Origin: Desulfovibrio sp.
Lineage (GTDB): Bacteria > Desulfobacterota > Desulfovibrionia > Desulfovibrionales > Desulfovibrionaceae
Assembly: GCA_028708865.1 (NCBI GenBank)
Contig: JAQVYA010000016.1
Coordinates: forward strand, 1-32,280
DNA: 32,280 bases
Reading direction: 5' to 3'
Below are positions 7,694 to 16,264 of the stretch, in pieces. Below the pieces are notes generated by a model. It searched no databases and was not told the origin of the DNA. It saw nothing but the letters and a program-made list of their open reading frames with translations. Every line of letters begins with the position of its first letter. The first letter of the stretch is position 1. Made by a program: the position numbers and the translations under genes.

Positions 7694-8458
7694 GTGCGTA
7701 TTCTTTCCTGGAACGTGAACGGCTTTCGGGCCGTATTGGGCAAGGGCTTTCCCGAATGGTTGGAAAACTGCGGGGCCGATGTGGTCATGTTGCAGGAAAC
7801 CAAGGCCCATCCGGATCAGATTCCGGAGGAACACCGCGAGCCGGAAGGTTGGAACGCCTATTGGAACTGGTCCCGGGTCAAGAAGGGGTATTCCGGCACG
7901 GCCGTATTTTCTCGAAGCACGCCCCTGACCGTGGACACGGGCCTGCCCGACGAGCGTTTTCAGGGGGAGGGGCGGGTGCAGCGTTTGGAATTCGATGCCT
8001 TTCACCTCTTGAATATTTATTTCCCAAACGGGCAGATGAACGAGGAGCGCCTGGAGTTCAAAATGTCGTTTTACGACGAGTTTTTGCGCTATGCCCAAGA
8101 CCTGCGCCAGACCAAGCCCGTGGTGGTGGGGGGCGACTTCAACACGGCCCACACTGAGATCGACCTCAAAAATCCCAAGTCCAACGCCGAACGCTCCGGG
8201 TTTCTGCCTATTGAACGGGCCTGGATCGATTCCTTTATTCAGGCCGGATACGTGGATACTTTCCGGCTCTTTGACGAAGGGCCGCACAACTACACTTGGT
8301 GGTCGTACCGCTTTAACGCGCGCAAGAACAACGCGGGGTGGCGCATCGACTATTTCTTCGTCTCTGAGGAGCTGCGCGCCAGGGTCCGCGCTGCATGGAT
8401 CGATGCCGACGTGTATGGTTCGGACCATTGTCCCATTGGTGTGGAAATCGGGGAATGA
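7694..8458 (+). CDS. xthA: Exodeoxyribonuclease III / AP endonuclease
   Basis: Cuts DNA at abasic sites and degrades 3' ends in base excision repair. The 254-residue protein is full length and keeps the active-site set of the endonuclease/exonuclease/phosphatase fold: Asn7 (WNVNG), Glu35 (LQETK), the YSGTAVFS loop, Asp148 and Asn150 (GGDFNTAH), the RIDYFFVS strand, and Asp244-His245 (GSDHCP). Translation starts at GTG; GGAGG at 7683-7687 is well placed and MRILSWNVNG is the normal family N-terminus. It is monocistronic, between two terminators. Confidence 0.96.
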   Translation: MRILSWNVNGFRAVLGKGFPEWLENCGADVVMLQETKAHPDQIPEEHREPEGWNAYWNWSRVKKGYSGTAVFSRSTPLTVDTGLPDERFQGEGRVQRLEFDAFHLLNIYFPNGQMNEERLEFKMSFYDEFLRYAQDLRQTKPVVVGGDFNTAHTEIDLKNPKSNAERSGFLPIERAWIDSFIQAGYVDTFRLFDEGPHNYTWWSYRFNARKNNAGWRIDYFFVSEELRARVRAAWIDADVYGSDHCPIGVEIGE

Positions 8459-8525
8459 ACTTGCGGTCCGGGACCGAAGAAAATTCCGTGCCGGTGTTGG
8501 CCGCGTGGCCAACGTACCGCAGGCA

Positions 8526-8554
8526 GAAAGCCGCTCCTCGGGGGCGGTTTTTTT
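8526..8554 (+). terminator. Intrinsic terminator after the exonuclease gene
   Basis: CCGCTCC (8531-8537), loop TCG, GGGGCGG (8541-8547): a 7-bp stem with one G-U pair, extended by A-T pairs at the base, followed by seven T (8548-8554). It lies about 70 bases after the stop codon. Confidence 0.85.
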
Positions 8555-8562
8555 ATGCGTGA

Positions 8563-8662
8563 CGCTATCGGTCAAAAGCGCACGAATCCCATACTTAAAT
8601 GGAGCAAAGTCAGCCCGTGGAGCGCTTTGGTGGAAGAAGGGATAGCGCGACTGACGTTTTTT
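8563..8662 (+). promoter_or_regulatory. Candidate riboswitch-like leader of the NhaC-family gene
   Basis: Three helices nest exactly. P1 pairs CGCTATC (8563-8569) with GATAGCG (8641-8647). P2 pairs AAAGCGC (8575-8581) with GCGCTTT (8622-8628). P3 pairs CCAT (8589-8592) with ATGG (8599-8602). A competing fold pairs GTCAG (8609-8613) with CTGAC (8651-8655) and GCGCT (8622-8626) with AGCGC (8644-8648), and is followed by G and six T (8657-8662), like a terminator. The two folds use the same strands and exclude each other. The antiporter start is 103 bases further on. No known class was recognised. Weak points: the terminator-like stem is only 5+5 bp, and no clear promoter is seen between the previous terminator (ends 8554) and P1. 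Confidence 0.42.
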
Positions 8663-8765
8663 CAGGGAATAGCACTGGCTGGTTGCATTTTTATCCTGTT
8701 TGGCTTATTGCAGTTCACTCTTAATCTAATGGTTTATTTTTCTTCATCTTTATTGAGAGGTCTGC

Positions 8766-10475
8766 ATGCGTGGAACATTGTTGCGGCTGATGCCCCTGCT
8801 CACTTTGCCCCTGCTGTTGTTGTCCGGGGCCCCGGCCTGGGCCGGTGATGCCTCCCTGGGACCGGCCAATGCCGAGTTCTACGGCTTTTGGACGCTGATC
8901 CCGCCTTTGGTGGCCATTTCCCTGGCCTTCATCACGAAGAACGTGATCCTTTCCCTGTTCATTGGCGTTTTTTCCGGCACATTCATGTTGGAAGCCAAGG
9001 GTTGGGCCCTGTACAATGGATTCGTTCAGGGTTTTTTGCGGCTCACGGGTGAAATCCTCAGTTCCCTGGCCGACCCGTGGAACGCGGGAATCGTGCTTCA
9101 GTGCCTAGCCATCGGCGGACTCATTGCTCTGGTTTCGCGCATGGGCGGTGCCAAGGCCATTGCCGAGGCTCTGGCCCGCAAGGCCAAAAGCCCGCGCAGC
9201 TCCCAGTTCGTGACCTGGGTGCTGGGCCTGTTCATCTTTTTTGACGACTATGCCAACTCCCTGACCGTGGGACCGATCATGCGCCCTGTCACGGATCGGA
9301 TGCGCATTTCACGCGAGAAGCTGGCCTTTCTTATTGATGCCACGGCCGCACCCATCGCAGGCATCGCCCTGATCTCCACCTGGGTGGCCTATGAGATTGG
9401 GCTGATCCGCGACGGCTACCAGATCATCGGGTTGCAGGCCAACGCCTACGGCGTGTTTGTGGAAACCATTCCCTACCGTTTCTACAACATCCTGATCCTG
9501 GCCTTTGTGGTGGCCACCTTCGTGTTTCTGCGCGAGTTCGGGCCCATGTATAAGGCCGAGCGCCGCGCCCGCACCACCGGAGAATTGCTGGAAAAGAACG
9601 CCAAGCCCATGGTTTCGGACGAGGCCACCAAGCTGGAGCCGGACCCGGAAGTGAAGCTCAGCATCTGGAACGCCATCATCCCCATCGGCACGCTCATTGT
9701 GGCGGCATTTCTGGGATTCTATTTCAACGGATACAATGCGGTCATGGCGGGCGGCGACCCCGCACTCACGGCGCTGCTCAACGACTCTCCCATGAGTTTT
9801 ACGGCTATCCGCGAGGCCTTTGGCGCGTCCGACGCATCCGTTGTGCTCTTCCAGGCCGCGCTCATCGCCGGACTGGTGGCCATCTTCATGGGCGTGAGCA
9901 AGCGCATCTTCACCCTGGAAAAAGCCCTGGGCATTTGGGTGAACGGCATCAAGTCCCTGAACATCACCGCCGTGATTCTGCTGCTGGCCTGGTCCCTGTC
10001 CGGCGTGATCAAGGAGCTGGGCACGGCCGCCTACCTGGTGACCGTCCTGTCCGAGGCCATTCCCGGCTGGCTGCTGCCGAGCATCATTTTTGTCATGGGC
10101 TCGCTGATCTCCTTTGCCACGGGCACGTCCTACGGCACCATGGGCATCATCATGCCGCTGGCCATTCCCCTGGCCTTTGCCGTGGAACCCAGCCACTCCT
10201 ACGTGGTCCTCAACGTGGGCGCGGTGCTTACGGGCGCCATCTTCGGCGACCACTGCTCGCCCATTTCCGACACCACGATTCTCTCCTCCATGGGGTCGGC
10301 CTGCGACCACATCGACCACACCAAGACCCAGCTCTTTTACGCCATCAGCGTGGCGGCAGTGTCCATCGTGTTCGGGTACATTCCCGCGGGCATGGGCTTC
10401 TCTCCGCTGATCGTGCTTCCCGTGGGCCTGTTGGCTATTTTCGCCTTGGTGCGCTTCGTGGGCCGCAAGGTCTGA
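8766..10475 (+). CDS. NhaC-family Na+/H+ antiporter-type transporter
   Basis: Polytopic inner-membrane secondary transporter of the NhaC family, 569 residues. The family exchanges Na+ and H+, and relatives exchange malate/lactate or carry amino acids, so the substrate is open. It begins with a hydrophobic, signal-like segment ending in AWA (residues 1-26), then repeated helices. Family hallmarks are FFDDYANSLTVGPIMRPVTD (about residues 159-178), the ATAAPIAGIALISTWVAYE region, the glycine-rich SFATGTSYGTMGIIMPLA (about 447-464), and GAIFGDHCSPISDTTILSS (about 490-508). A soluble loop lies near residues 265-300. The start is supported by AGAGG 6 bases upstream. A 211-base leader with a candidate RNA switch precedes it, and a strong terminator follows. 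Confidence 0.88.
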   Translation: MRGTLLRLMPLLTLPLLLLSGAPAWAGDASLGPANAEFYGFWTLIPPLVAISLAFITKNVILSLFIGVFSGTFMLEAKGWALYNGFVQGFLRLTGEILSSLADPWNAGIVLQCLAIGGLIALVSRMGGAKAIAEALARKAKSPRSSQFVTWVLGLFIFFDDYANSLTVGPIMRPVTDRMRISREKLAFLIDATAAPIAGIALISTWVAYEIGLIRDGYQIIGLQANAYGVFVETIPYRFYNILILAFVVATFVFLREFGPMYKAERRARTTGELLEKNAKPMVSDEATKLEPDPEVKLSIWNAIIPIGTLIVAAFLGFYFNGYNAVMAGGDPALTALLNDSPMSFTAIREAFGASDASVVLFQAALIAGLVAIFMGVSKRIFTLEKALGIWVNGIKSLNITAVILLLAWSLSGVIKELGTAAYLVTVLSEAIPGWLLPSIIFVMGSLISFATGTSYGTMGIIMPLAIPLAFAVEPSHSYVVLNVGAVLTGAIFGDHCSPISDTTILSSMGSACDHIDHTKTQLFYAISVAAVSIVFGYIPAGMGFSPLIVLPVGLLAIFALVRFVGRKV

Positions 10476-10511
10476 CCGCGTTACCAGCGCAACGCGATAT
10501 CGACTTCAACG

Positions 10512-10545
10512 TCCCCCGGCGATTTTTTTCGTCGGGGGATTTTTT
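10512..10545 (+). terminator. Intrinsic terminator after the NhaC-family gene
   Basis: TCCCCCG (10512-10518) pairs with CGGGGGA (10533-10539), with further pairing inside, and is followed by six T (10540-10545). It lies 36 bases after the stop. Confidence 0.88.
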
Positions 10546-10784
10546 ATGCACCCCGACTGCCGGATCCGTGCAGCGCCTGATGAATGAAGTTGTGTTGACG
10601 GCAAGATACGCGATGCACTGGGAAGTGAACTATTGAGGACAGTGTTTACGTTACCGGCCCGATTATACTGCTCCGTTGCTGACACGCCGTATATCTTTTG
10701 TTAATAGAATAGAATCGAAGAAGGTCTTCGTTTTTTCCGCGTCAGAGGGGCGTGGTGCATTCACCGAGCGAGGGGCGTAAAAAG

Positions 10785-12980
10785 ATGAAGAAATTGAGTC
10801 TGATGTACAAGATCATGCTCTCAGTATGCAGCATGGTCGCGCTGGTTTTTGTAGTCTATGCGACAGTAACCGTGACCAGCACCACGAATCTGGCCGTCAA
10901 AGCGGCTGAGGACGTGGCCCAGGAAATGGGCGGTCGCTTCGGCAACCAGGTCAAGTTGGATATTGAACGGGCGCTGGTGGCGTCCAAATCCTTTGCCGCC
11001 GTGCTGGAGGCCTTTGCCTCCAATCCGGAAGCTGTGGACCGGGATGTCATCGACGAGATGCAGAAGCAGCTTCTGCGTTCCGAAGACAGCTTTTACGGTT
11101 TGCAGGCGGTATTTGATCCCAACATGCTGGACGGCAAGGATGAATTGTACCGCAACCATAATGAATGGCACGACGACAGCGGAATTTATTCGCCGTACTT
11201 CTACAAGGTGGGCAGTTCCTTCAAAGGAGTGAACCTCAGCCGCGAGCGGGTGCTGACTCGGGAATGGTACCTGATCCCGCGTGACGAGAACCGGCCCGTG
11301 CTGACCGAGCCGTACTACACCGATGTGGCGGGCGGGGTGACCATGGCCACGGTGACCGTGCCCATCCGTCGCAACGGGGCATTTATTGGCGTTACGGGGT
11401 TCGACTTTGTGCTCAGCACCTTTCAGGAGATGGTGGACGGCATCAAGCCTTTTGGTACCGGTTATGCCTTTTTAATTTCCCACAAGGGCTACATGGTGGC
11501 CCATCCCAAAGAGGATTTCGTGGGGAAAAACATTACCGAACTGGGGGACAGCGCGTTCCAGACCACGGCCAAGAAGGTCCTGGGAAGCGACGAACGCTTG
11601 GTGCAGACCTTGATTTCCCCGGTGTCCGGCGAGGAGTGCTTCTTTCTTTATGAGCCGATCGACATCGGCGGCCTGGGCACCCCCTGGTACATGGGAATCG
11701 TGATCCCCGTGAAAACCATCCGTGCAGAAGCCAACGGCATCTTCTGGATGAACGTTTACCTGGGCGTAGGCTCCCTGCTTCTGCTGGTGGTCATTGTTTT
11801 CTTCGTGGCCCGGAGCATTTCCCGGCCCATCAATGCCATTACCGCCATTACCCGGCGCATTGCCGAGGGTGACCCGCAGGTGAGCGAAGAGCAGCAAGAC
11901 GCCATGGAGCGCATGAACCGGCGAGGTGACGAAATTGGCGTCATTTCCAGGGCCTTCACCTCTCTGCGAACCTACTTCCGCGGCAAGGTGGAAGAGGCCG
12001 CGGCCATCGGAGAGGGCAACCTGACCGTGGACGTGGTTCAGGCTTCGGATAAGGACGCCTTGGGCCAGGCCCTGCAAAGCATGGCCGATAAGCTCAAGGC
12101 GCTGGTGGCGGACATCAGCCTCAGCTCGCAGCAGGTGGCCAGCGGTTCGGACGAGATTTCCAAGTCCAGCCAGGCCCTTTCCCAGGGCGCCACCGAGCAG
12201 GCTTCGTCCCTGGAGGAGATCACCAGTTCAGTGACGGAAATCAGCGCCCAGGCGCGCAACAACGCCGAAAATGCGGGAGAGGCCAGCCGTATCGCTTCTG
12301 GAGCCCGGGACGCGGCGCGCCAGGGATCCGATGAGATGACGGCCATGCAGGAGGCCATGCGTGAGATCAACGAATCCAGCCAGGCCATCAGCAAAATCAT
12401 CAAGGTCATTGACGAGATTGCCTTCCAGACCAACCTGTTGGCCTTGAACGCGGCCGTGGAAGCGGCCCGGGCCGGGCAGCATGGCAAGGGCTTTGCTGTG
12501 GTGGCTGAGGAAGTCCGCAACCTGGCCGGGCGCAGCGCCAAGGCCGCGCGGGAGACCGCCGAGTTGATCCAGGGATCGGGAACCAAGGTGGAACGCGGAT
12601 CGGAAATCGCGGAACGCACGGCCGCCTCTCTGGGGGAAATCGTGGATTCCGTGAGCAAAGCCGCGGACCTAGTGGCGGAAATCGCCACCGCGTCCACAGA
12701 GCAGGCCGAAGGGGTGGGCCAGATCAACCAGGGCCTGGGCCAGATTGATCAGGTCACGCAGCAAAATACGGCCACAGCCGAACAGACCGCTTCCTCGGCC
12801 GAGGAGCTCTCTGCCCAGGCCGCCACACTGCGCAACCTGCTGACTCAGTTCCAGGTGGATGAATCCGGGGCCTCCAAAACCACTTACACGGCCACGTCCC
12901 GGCCGCCGCAACCCTTGCCCGGCGGCGGGATGGACGACGAGGACATGGACGACATGTCCAATGGCTGGCCCGAGTACTAG
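10785..12980 (+). CDS. Methyl-accepting chemotaxis protein with dCACHE sensor
   Basis: Membrane chemoreceptor of 731 residues that passes periplasmic ligand binding to the CheA/CheW array. Order: TM1 (about 9-28), periplasmic double-CACHE domain (about 35-315), TM2 (about 321-343), HAMP (about 344-400), then the long signalling hairpin, whose tip [18 protein letters not shown] begins near residue 543. The CACHE domain has R159-x-W161-Y162, Y178/D180 (EPYYTD) and D207 (GFDF), spaced as in the amino-acid-binding CACHE motif, so an amino-acid ligand is likely. The acidic C-terminus ([15 protein letters not shown]) shows no NWETF-type pentapeptide. The ATG at 10785 is favoured over an earlier in-frame GTG because GAGGGG lies 9 bases before it. 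TATACT at 10664 may be its -10. It is monocistronic. Confidence 0.95.
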   Translation: MKKLSLMYKIMLSVCSMVALVFVVYATVTVTSTTNLAVKAAEDVAQEMGGRFGNQVKLDIERALVASKSFAAVLEAFASNPEAVDRDVIDEMQKQLLRSEDSFYGLQAVFDPNMLDGKDELYRNHNEWHDDSGIYSPYFYKVGSSFKGVNLSRERVLTREWYLIPRDENRPVLTEPYYTDVAGGVTMATVTVPIRRNGAFIGVTGFDFVLSTFQEMVDGIKPFGTGYAFLISHKGYMVAHPKEDFVGKNITELGDSAFQTTAKKVLGSDERLVQTLISPVSGEECFFLYEPIDIGGLGTPWYMGIVIPVKTIRAEANGIFWMNVYLGVGSLLLLVVIVFFVARSISRPINAITAITRRIAEGDPQVSEEQQDAMERMNRRGDEIGVISRAFTSLRTYFRGKVEEAAAIGEGNLTVDVVQASDKDALGQALQSMADKLKALVADISLSSQQVASGSDEISKSSQALSQGATEQASSLEEITSSVTEISAQARNNAENAGEASRIASGARDAARQGSDEMTAMQEAMREINESSQAISKIIKVIDEIAFQTNLLALNAAVEAARAGQHGKGFAVVAEEVRNLAGRSAKAARETAELIQGSGTKVERGSEIAERTAASLGEIVDSVSKAADLVAEIATASTEQAEGVGQINQGLGQIDQVTQQNTATAEQTASSAEELSAQAATLRNLLTQFQVDESGASKTTYTATSRPPQPLPGGGMDDEDMDDMSNGWPEY

Positions 12981-13001
12981 ACGTTTGGAAAAAGCAAAAA
13001 C

Positions 13002-13035
13002 AACCGGTCGGAACCTTGGGGTTTCGGCCGGTTTT
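13002..13035 (+). terminator. Intrinsic terminator after the chemoreceptor gene
   Basis: A 14-bp stem with two G-U pairs, 13002-13015 with 13020-13033 (AACCGGTCGGAACC / GGTTTCGGCCGGTT), has loop TTGG and runs into TTTT. It also separates the chemoreceptor from the convergent NYN gene. Confidence 0.82.
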
Positions 13036-13097
13036 ACGTTGGGCGGTTTTGCTGTGTCCAAACGGGGTTTGACATCCCCCAGAAGCGGGAGGCGGCG

Positions 13098-14387
13098 CTA
13101 GCGCAGCGGCGTGGGCGGCACTCGCAGCTGGCCCACGATCCAATCCAGGAAGTTCTTCAGGTCCGCGCCTTCCAGAATATACTGGGAGCTGGTGCAGAGG
13201 TAATTCACGTTGTTGGCAAAGACTTTGGCCAGCTCCAGGGGGCTTTCCGCCTCGGACTCTCCGAACTTGTAGCCCTGGTGTCCGATGCCGATGAGTACAA
13301 AGTTCACCTGGGCCCGGGAAATGGGCAGCCCCTTGGCCCGGCAGCGGTCGCGCACGTTGCGCGAAGTGCGGGTCAGACTATAGCCGTTGACGTTGACTTC
13401 TTCGGCAACCGCTTCGAACAGGCCTTTGTAGTGCTCGGGCAGGAGGTAGGGGGTGTCCGTGAGTTCGTGCACCTTGCGGGCCACGCGAGCCAGTTCCGGG
13501 GCCCGGTCCTGGAAGAGGTCATGCCCCAGTTCCTTGTCAAAGTCGTGGCGCAGCGGGTCATACACGTAGCCGGGAAAGGTCCAGTAGATTTCCAGCTCGT
13601 CCAGTTCCAACTGGGCCAACAGGGTGGAAAATTTTTCATGTCCGTACCAGTCGTCCGTGACTCCGAACTTTTCCTGGAGCGCGGATTGCACTTCCTGAGC
13701 CAGGGGCGCGAACGGCACGGGGTATTTGAATTCCGCTACCATCTCCCGGATCACGCGGCAGCTTTCCGCATAGATGGTGCGCAGCCGCTCCTGATTCTCG
13801 GTGCCGGGGTCGGGCTCGCCAAAGCCCAGCCCCTGAAGGGCAAAGGCCTCGCGGTCCACCAGATGGGTGCAGGCCGAGATGTAGGCCAGGGAGGTGAAGC
13901 CTGTGGAAAGGACCGTGGTCATGCGGTCGTACTGGCGCAGCTTGATGAGTACGGGCGTGAAGTCCGCATCCCCGGAGAGAATCATGAATTCGTCATAGTG
14001 CACGGGCCCGTTCAGCGCCTCCAGGATGTCCATAACCATGTGAATATCCGTGCTGGTTTTGCCGCGCTGGGTCAGGGGCGGGCAATCCACCACCTCGAAG
14101 GCGGCCTTGACCAGAAAGGGGCGGTATTCGTGGTAAGCCTGCGGATTCATATAGGCCTTGCGTACGATGATGCGCCGGGGGGGGAGGCGGGTTTCCCCGT
14201 CCGGACCGGGCAAGGCGCCCAGCCCGTGCTGTGTCGTGCTGTGCCGGGTCATCCAGCGGACCCACTGGGTGGGGTAGCGGGCAAACGTTTGGGCCCATTC
14301 CGGGTCCACTTCGTAGAGCGAGGAATAGATATTGTCGAAGTCGACGAACATGGCGGTTCGCAGCTGTTCGGGCGGAAAGGGAGGCAT
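13098..14387 (-). CDS. NYN-domain putative ribonuclease with OST-HTH/LOTUS-like domains
   Basis: Predicted cytoplasmic RNA-processing or RNA-binding protein of 429 residues. The NYN (PIN-like) nuclease domain covers about residues 10-190 and carries the acidic metal-binding set: Asp16 and Asp18 (FVDFDN), an Asp near 114 (TSTDIHMVMD), and the SGDADF motif at 138-143. It is followed by two winged-helix segments resembling OST-HTH/LOTUS domains, about 215-285 (FAPLAQEVQSALQEKFG...) and 315-385 (YLLPEHYKGLFEAVAEE...). LOTUS domains bind RNA in other systems, which would make this a targeted nuclease; that is inference. The ATG at 14387 has AAGGA 8 bases upstream. It is monocistronic, with a perfect palindrome at its promoter. 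Confidence 0.85.
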   Translation of the reverse strand: MPPFPPEQLRTAMFVDFDNIYSSLYEVDPEWAQTFARYPTQWVRWMTRHSTTQHGLGALPGPDGETRLPPRRIIVRKAYMNPQAYHEYRPFLVKAAFEVVDCPPLTQRGKTSTDIHMVMDILEALNGPVHYDEFMILSGDADFTPVLIKLRQYDRMTTVLSTGFTSLAYISACTHLVDREAFALQGLGFGEPDPGTENQERLRTIYAESCRVIREMVAEFKYPVPFAPLAQEVQSALQEKFGVTDDWYGHEKFSTLLAQLELDELEIYWTFPGYVYDPLRHDFDKELGHDLFQDRAPELARVARKVHELTDTPYLLPEHYKGLFEAVAEEVNVNGYSLTRTSRNVRDRCRAKGLPISRAQVNFVLIGIGHQGYKFGESEAESPLELAKVFANNVNYLCTSSQYILEGADLKNFLDWIVGQLRVPPTPLR

Positions 14388-14407
14388 AGGGGCATCCTTG
14401 GCAGTGG

Positions 14408-14428
14408 TTGTTCTGACAATCAGAACAA
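14408..14428 (-). promoter_or_regulatory. Perfect palindromic operator before the NYN gene
   Basis: TTGTTCTGA (14408-14416), spacer CAA, TCAGAACAA (14420-14428): a perfect 9-3-9 inverted repeat ending 20 bases before the start codon. It overlaps the -10 of the predicted promoter and the expected transcription start, a typical position for a repressor site. The binding protein is not known. Confidence 0.6.
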
Positions 14429-14454
14429 ATACGTTTTTTTATCGGTTTTGACAA
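14426..14454 (-). promoter_or_regulatory. Candidate promoter of the NYN gene
   Basis: On the minus strand TTGTCA (14454-14449), a 17-base AT-rich spacer and TATTTG (14431-14426). The -35 matches at 5 of 6 positions; the -10 is weak (3 of 6). Its overlap with the palindrome supports it. Confidence 0.45.
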
Positions 14455-14753
14455 TGCGTGTGGAATGGCTTCAATCCGTGAAGCAACCTTCGCAACAGCA
14501 AGGATAGCAAGCGGAGCGTCAATATCAAGGGCAATAGCTGTGGCAGCGTAAAGAGTAATGACGGTGGCCAAGGCTGGGTCACGGACACGGGGCTGATGAT
14601 TCGTACTCAAGAAGGCGGCCGCACAGGAGCATTGCGCAACCCGGGGCTCGGCGCATTGTTCCGTTTTACGGCGTCAGAAGTGGTTCAGCGAACACGCAAT
14701 ATAGAGAAAGCAGGTAACGGAGGAAGATCGCAGGCCGAGCAGCAGGCAGGGGG
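14455..14753. other. Gene-free stretch between the NYN gene and the malic enzyme terminator
   Basis: No coding frame with a plausible start, ribosome site or family resemblance was found. A minus-strand frame starting near 14610 runs through the NYN promoter and into the NYN gene in another frame, so it was not accepted. No long repeat or RNA structure stood out. Confidence 0.5.
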
Positions 14754-14787
14754 CAAAAAGGAGCGGCGGGCCAGGCGACCCGCCGCT
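14754..14787 (-). terminator. Intrinsic terminator after malic enzyme
   Basis: On the minus strand AGCGGCGGG (14787-14779) pairs perfectly with CCCGCCGCT (14770-14762) across an 8-base loop and is followed by CCTTTTTG. It lies 20 bases after the malic enzyme stop. Confidence 0.9.
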
Positions 14788-14807
14788 GGAACGTCTAGAA
14801 GATCAGG

Positions 14808-16127
14808 TTAGAACCCATAGTCAAAGCTGTCCACCACGCCGGCGGTGCGGGCATGGGAATCGTCCATGACGGCGCGCAGGTCTGCCTTGTACTGCTCCAG
14901 GTCCAAGGTTCGCCCGGCCACGCCGCAATCCATGGCAGCCTTGGCCACGGCCGGAGCCACCGAGGTGAGCACGCGCGGATCCAGGGCCTTGGGGATGATG
15001 TAGTCAATGCCGTATTCCAGTTTTTCCACGCCATAGGCCGCAGCAATGTCCGGCGGGCAGGGCTGCTTGGCCAGGTCGGCCAGGGCCTGGGCGGCCGCGA
15101 TTTTCATTTCTTCGTTGATGACGGAGGCGCGGCAGTCCAGTGCGCCGCGGAAGATGAACGGGAAGCCCAGCACGTTGTTGACCTGGTTGGGGTAGTCCGA
15201 ACGGCCCGTGGCCATGATGCAGTCGGGCCGGGCCGTTTTGGCCACGTCGTAGGGAATTTCCGGGTCCGGGTTGGCGCAGGCGAAGATGATGGGCGACTGG
15301 CCCATGGATTGGACCATTTCCGGGGTGAGCATATCCTTGACCGAAAGGCCCAGGAAACAGTCCGCCCCGCGGATGACCTCGGCCAGGGAGCCGTGGTCCT
15401 TGTCCTGGGCAAAGTGCTGCTTGTGCTCGTTCAAGTCGTTGCGGCCCTTGTGCAGCAGCCCCTTGGAATCGAACATGTACACGTTTTCGCGGCGCACGCC
15501 CATGGCTTCGTAGAACCGGGTACAGGCAATGGCCCCCGCGCCCGCGCCCGAGACCACCACCTTGATTTCTTCGATTTTCTTGCCGGAGATGTCCAGGGCA
15601 TTGACCAGTCCGGCCCCGGAGATGATGGCGGTTCCGTGCTGGTCGTCGTGGAAGACCGGAATATTCATTTCCTGAATGAGTCGGCGTTCGATCTCAAAGC
15701 ATTCCGGTGCTTTGATGTCCTCCAGGTTGATGCCGCCAAAGGTGGGCTCCAGCAGTTTGCAAAAGTTGACCACTTCGTCCACGGAGTTGGCGTCGATGTT
15801 CAGGTCGTAGACGTCGATGTCCGCGAAGATCTTGAACAGCACGCCCTTGCCTTCCATGACGGGCTTTCCGGCCTTGGGGCCGATGTTGCCCAGGCCGAGC
15901 ACGGCCGTGCCGTTGGAGACCACGGCCACCAGGTTGCCCCGGTTGGTGTATTCGTAGACCTTTTCTTCGTCCGCATGGATGGCCCGGCAGGCTTCTGCCA
16001 CGCCTGGGGAATAGGCCATGGAAAGGTGTTTCTGCGTGGTGCAGGGTTTGATGGACATGACCTCGAGCTTCCCCTTCCGCTTGGCGGAATGGTACTCCAA
16101 TGCTTCCTCTTTGGTGAACAGCGCCAT
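14808..16127 (-). CDS. maeB: NAD(P)-dependent malic enzyme (decarboxylating)
   Basis: Converts malate to pyruvate and CO2 with reduction of NAD(P)+ in the cytoplasm. The 439-residue protein matches the catalytic half of bacterial MaeB: catalytic Tyr39 ([10 protein letters not shown]) and Lys94 ([16 protein letters not shown]), the metal-site region [13 protein letters not shown] (about 154-166), and a nucleotide fold GAGAGAIAC (about 190-198). The phosphotransacetylase-like C-terminal half found in E. coli MaeB is absent; the short form is common in other bacteria. The start [13 protein letters not shown] has GGAGG 9 bases upstream. It lies downstream of the TRAP genes on the same strand, but a hairpin between them suggests its own transcript. 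NAD versus NADP preference cannot be read reliably. Confidence 0.95.
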   Translation of the reverse strand: MALFTKEEALEYHSAKRKGKLEVMSIKPCTTQKHLSMAYSPGVAEACRAIHADEEKVYEYTNRGNLVAVVSNGTAVLGLGNIGPKAGKPVMEGKGVLFKIFADIDVYDLNIDANSVDEVVNFCKLLEPTFGGINLEDIKAPECFEIERRLIQEMNIPVFHDDQHGTAIISGAGLVNALDISGKKIEEIKVVVSGAGAGAIACTRFYEAMGVRRENVYMFDSKGLLHKGRNDLNEHKQHFAQDKDHGSLAEVIRGADCFLGLSVKDMLTPEMVQSMGQSPIIFACANPDPEIPYDVAKTARPDCIMATGRSDYPNQVNNVLGFPFIFRGALDCRASVINEEMKIAAAQALADLAKQPCPPDIAAAYGVEKLEYGIDYIIPKALDPRVLTSVAPAVAKAAMDCGVAGRTLDLEQYKADLRAVMDDSHARTAGVVDSFDYGF

Positions 16128-16221
16128 GTGTCGCGGCCTCCATAGGTGTGTTGTGGATGGTTGAGCTGCAAATGCCAATGCGTAGTTTGTGGGCGGCGTT
16201 CCGTCAAGTCTGTAACGGGAA

Positions 16222-16248
16222 ACCGGAGGGCGTGTTTCGCCCTCCGGT
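16222..16248 (-). terminator. Hairpin, probable terminator after the TRAP permease gene
   Basis: On the minus strand ACCGGAGGGCG (16248-16238) pairs perfectly with CGCCCTCCGGT (16232-16222) over a 5-base loop. It lies 17 bases after the permease stop. Only TT follows before CCCGTT, so termination may be partial and some read-through into malic enzyme is possible. Confidence 0.6.
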
Positions 16249-16264
16249 ACGCCGGGGCAAAGGC

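Noticed and set aside
7491-7718. 75-residue plus-strand frame between the miniprotein gene and xthA
   Set aside because: It runs through the intrinsic terminator and into the xthA start in another frame, and has no ribosome site or family resemblance.
10641-10669. Flagellar sigma-28 promoter for the chemoreceptor gene
   Set aside because: GGCCCGATTAT is only loosely similar to GCCGATAA and no TAAA element lies at the required distance.
13993-14610. 205-residue minus-strand frame over the NYN promoter and gene start
   Set aside because: Its second half is the NYN coding sequence in another frame and its first half resembles no known protein.
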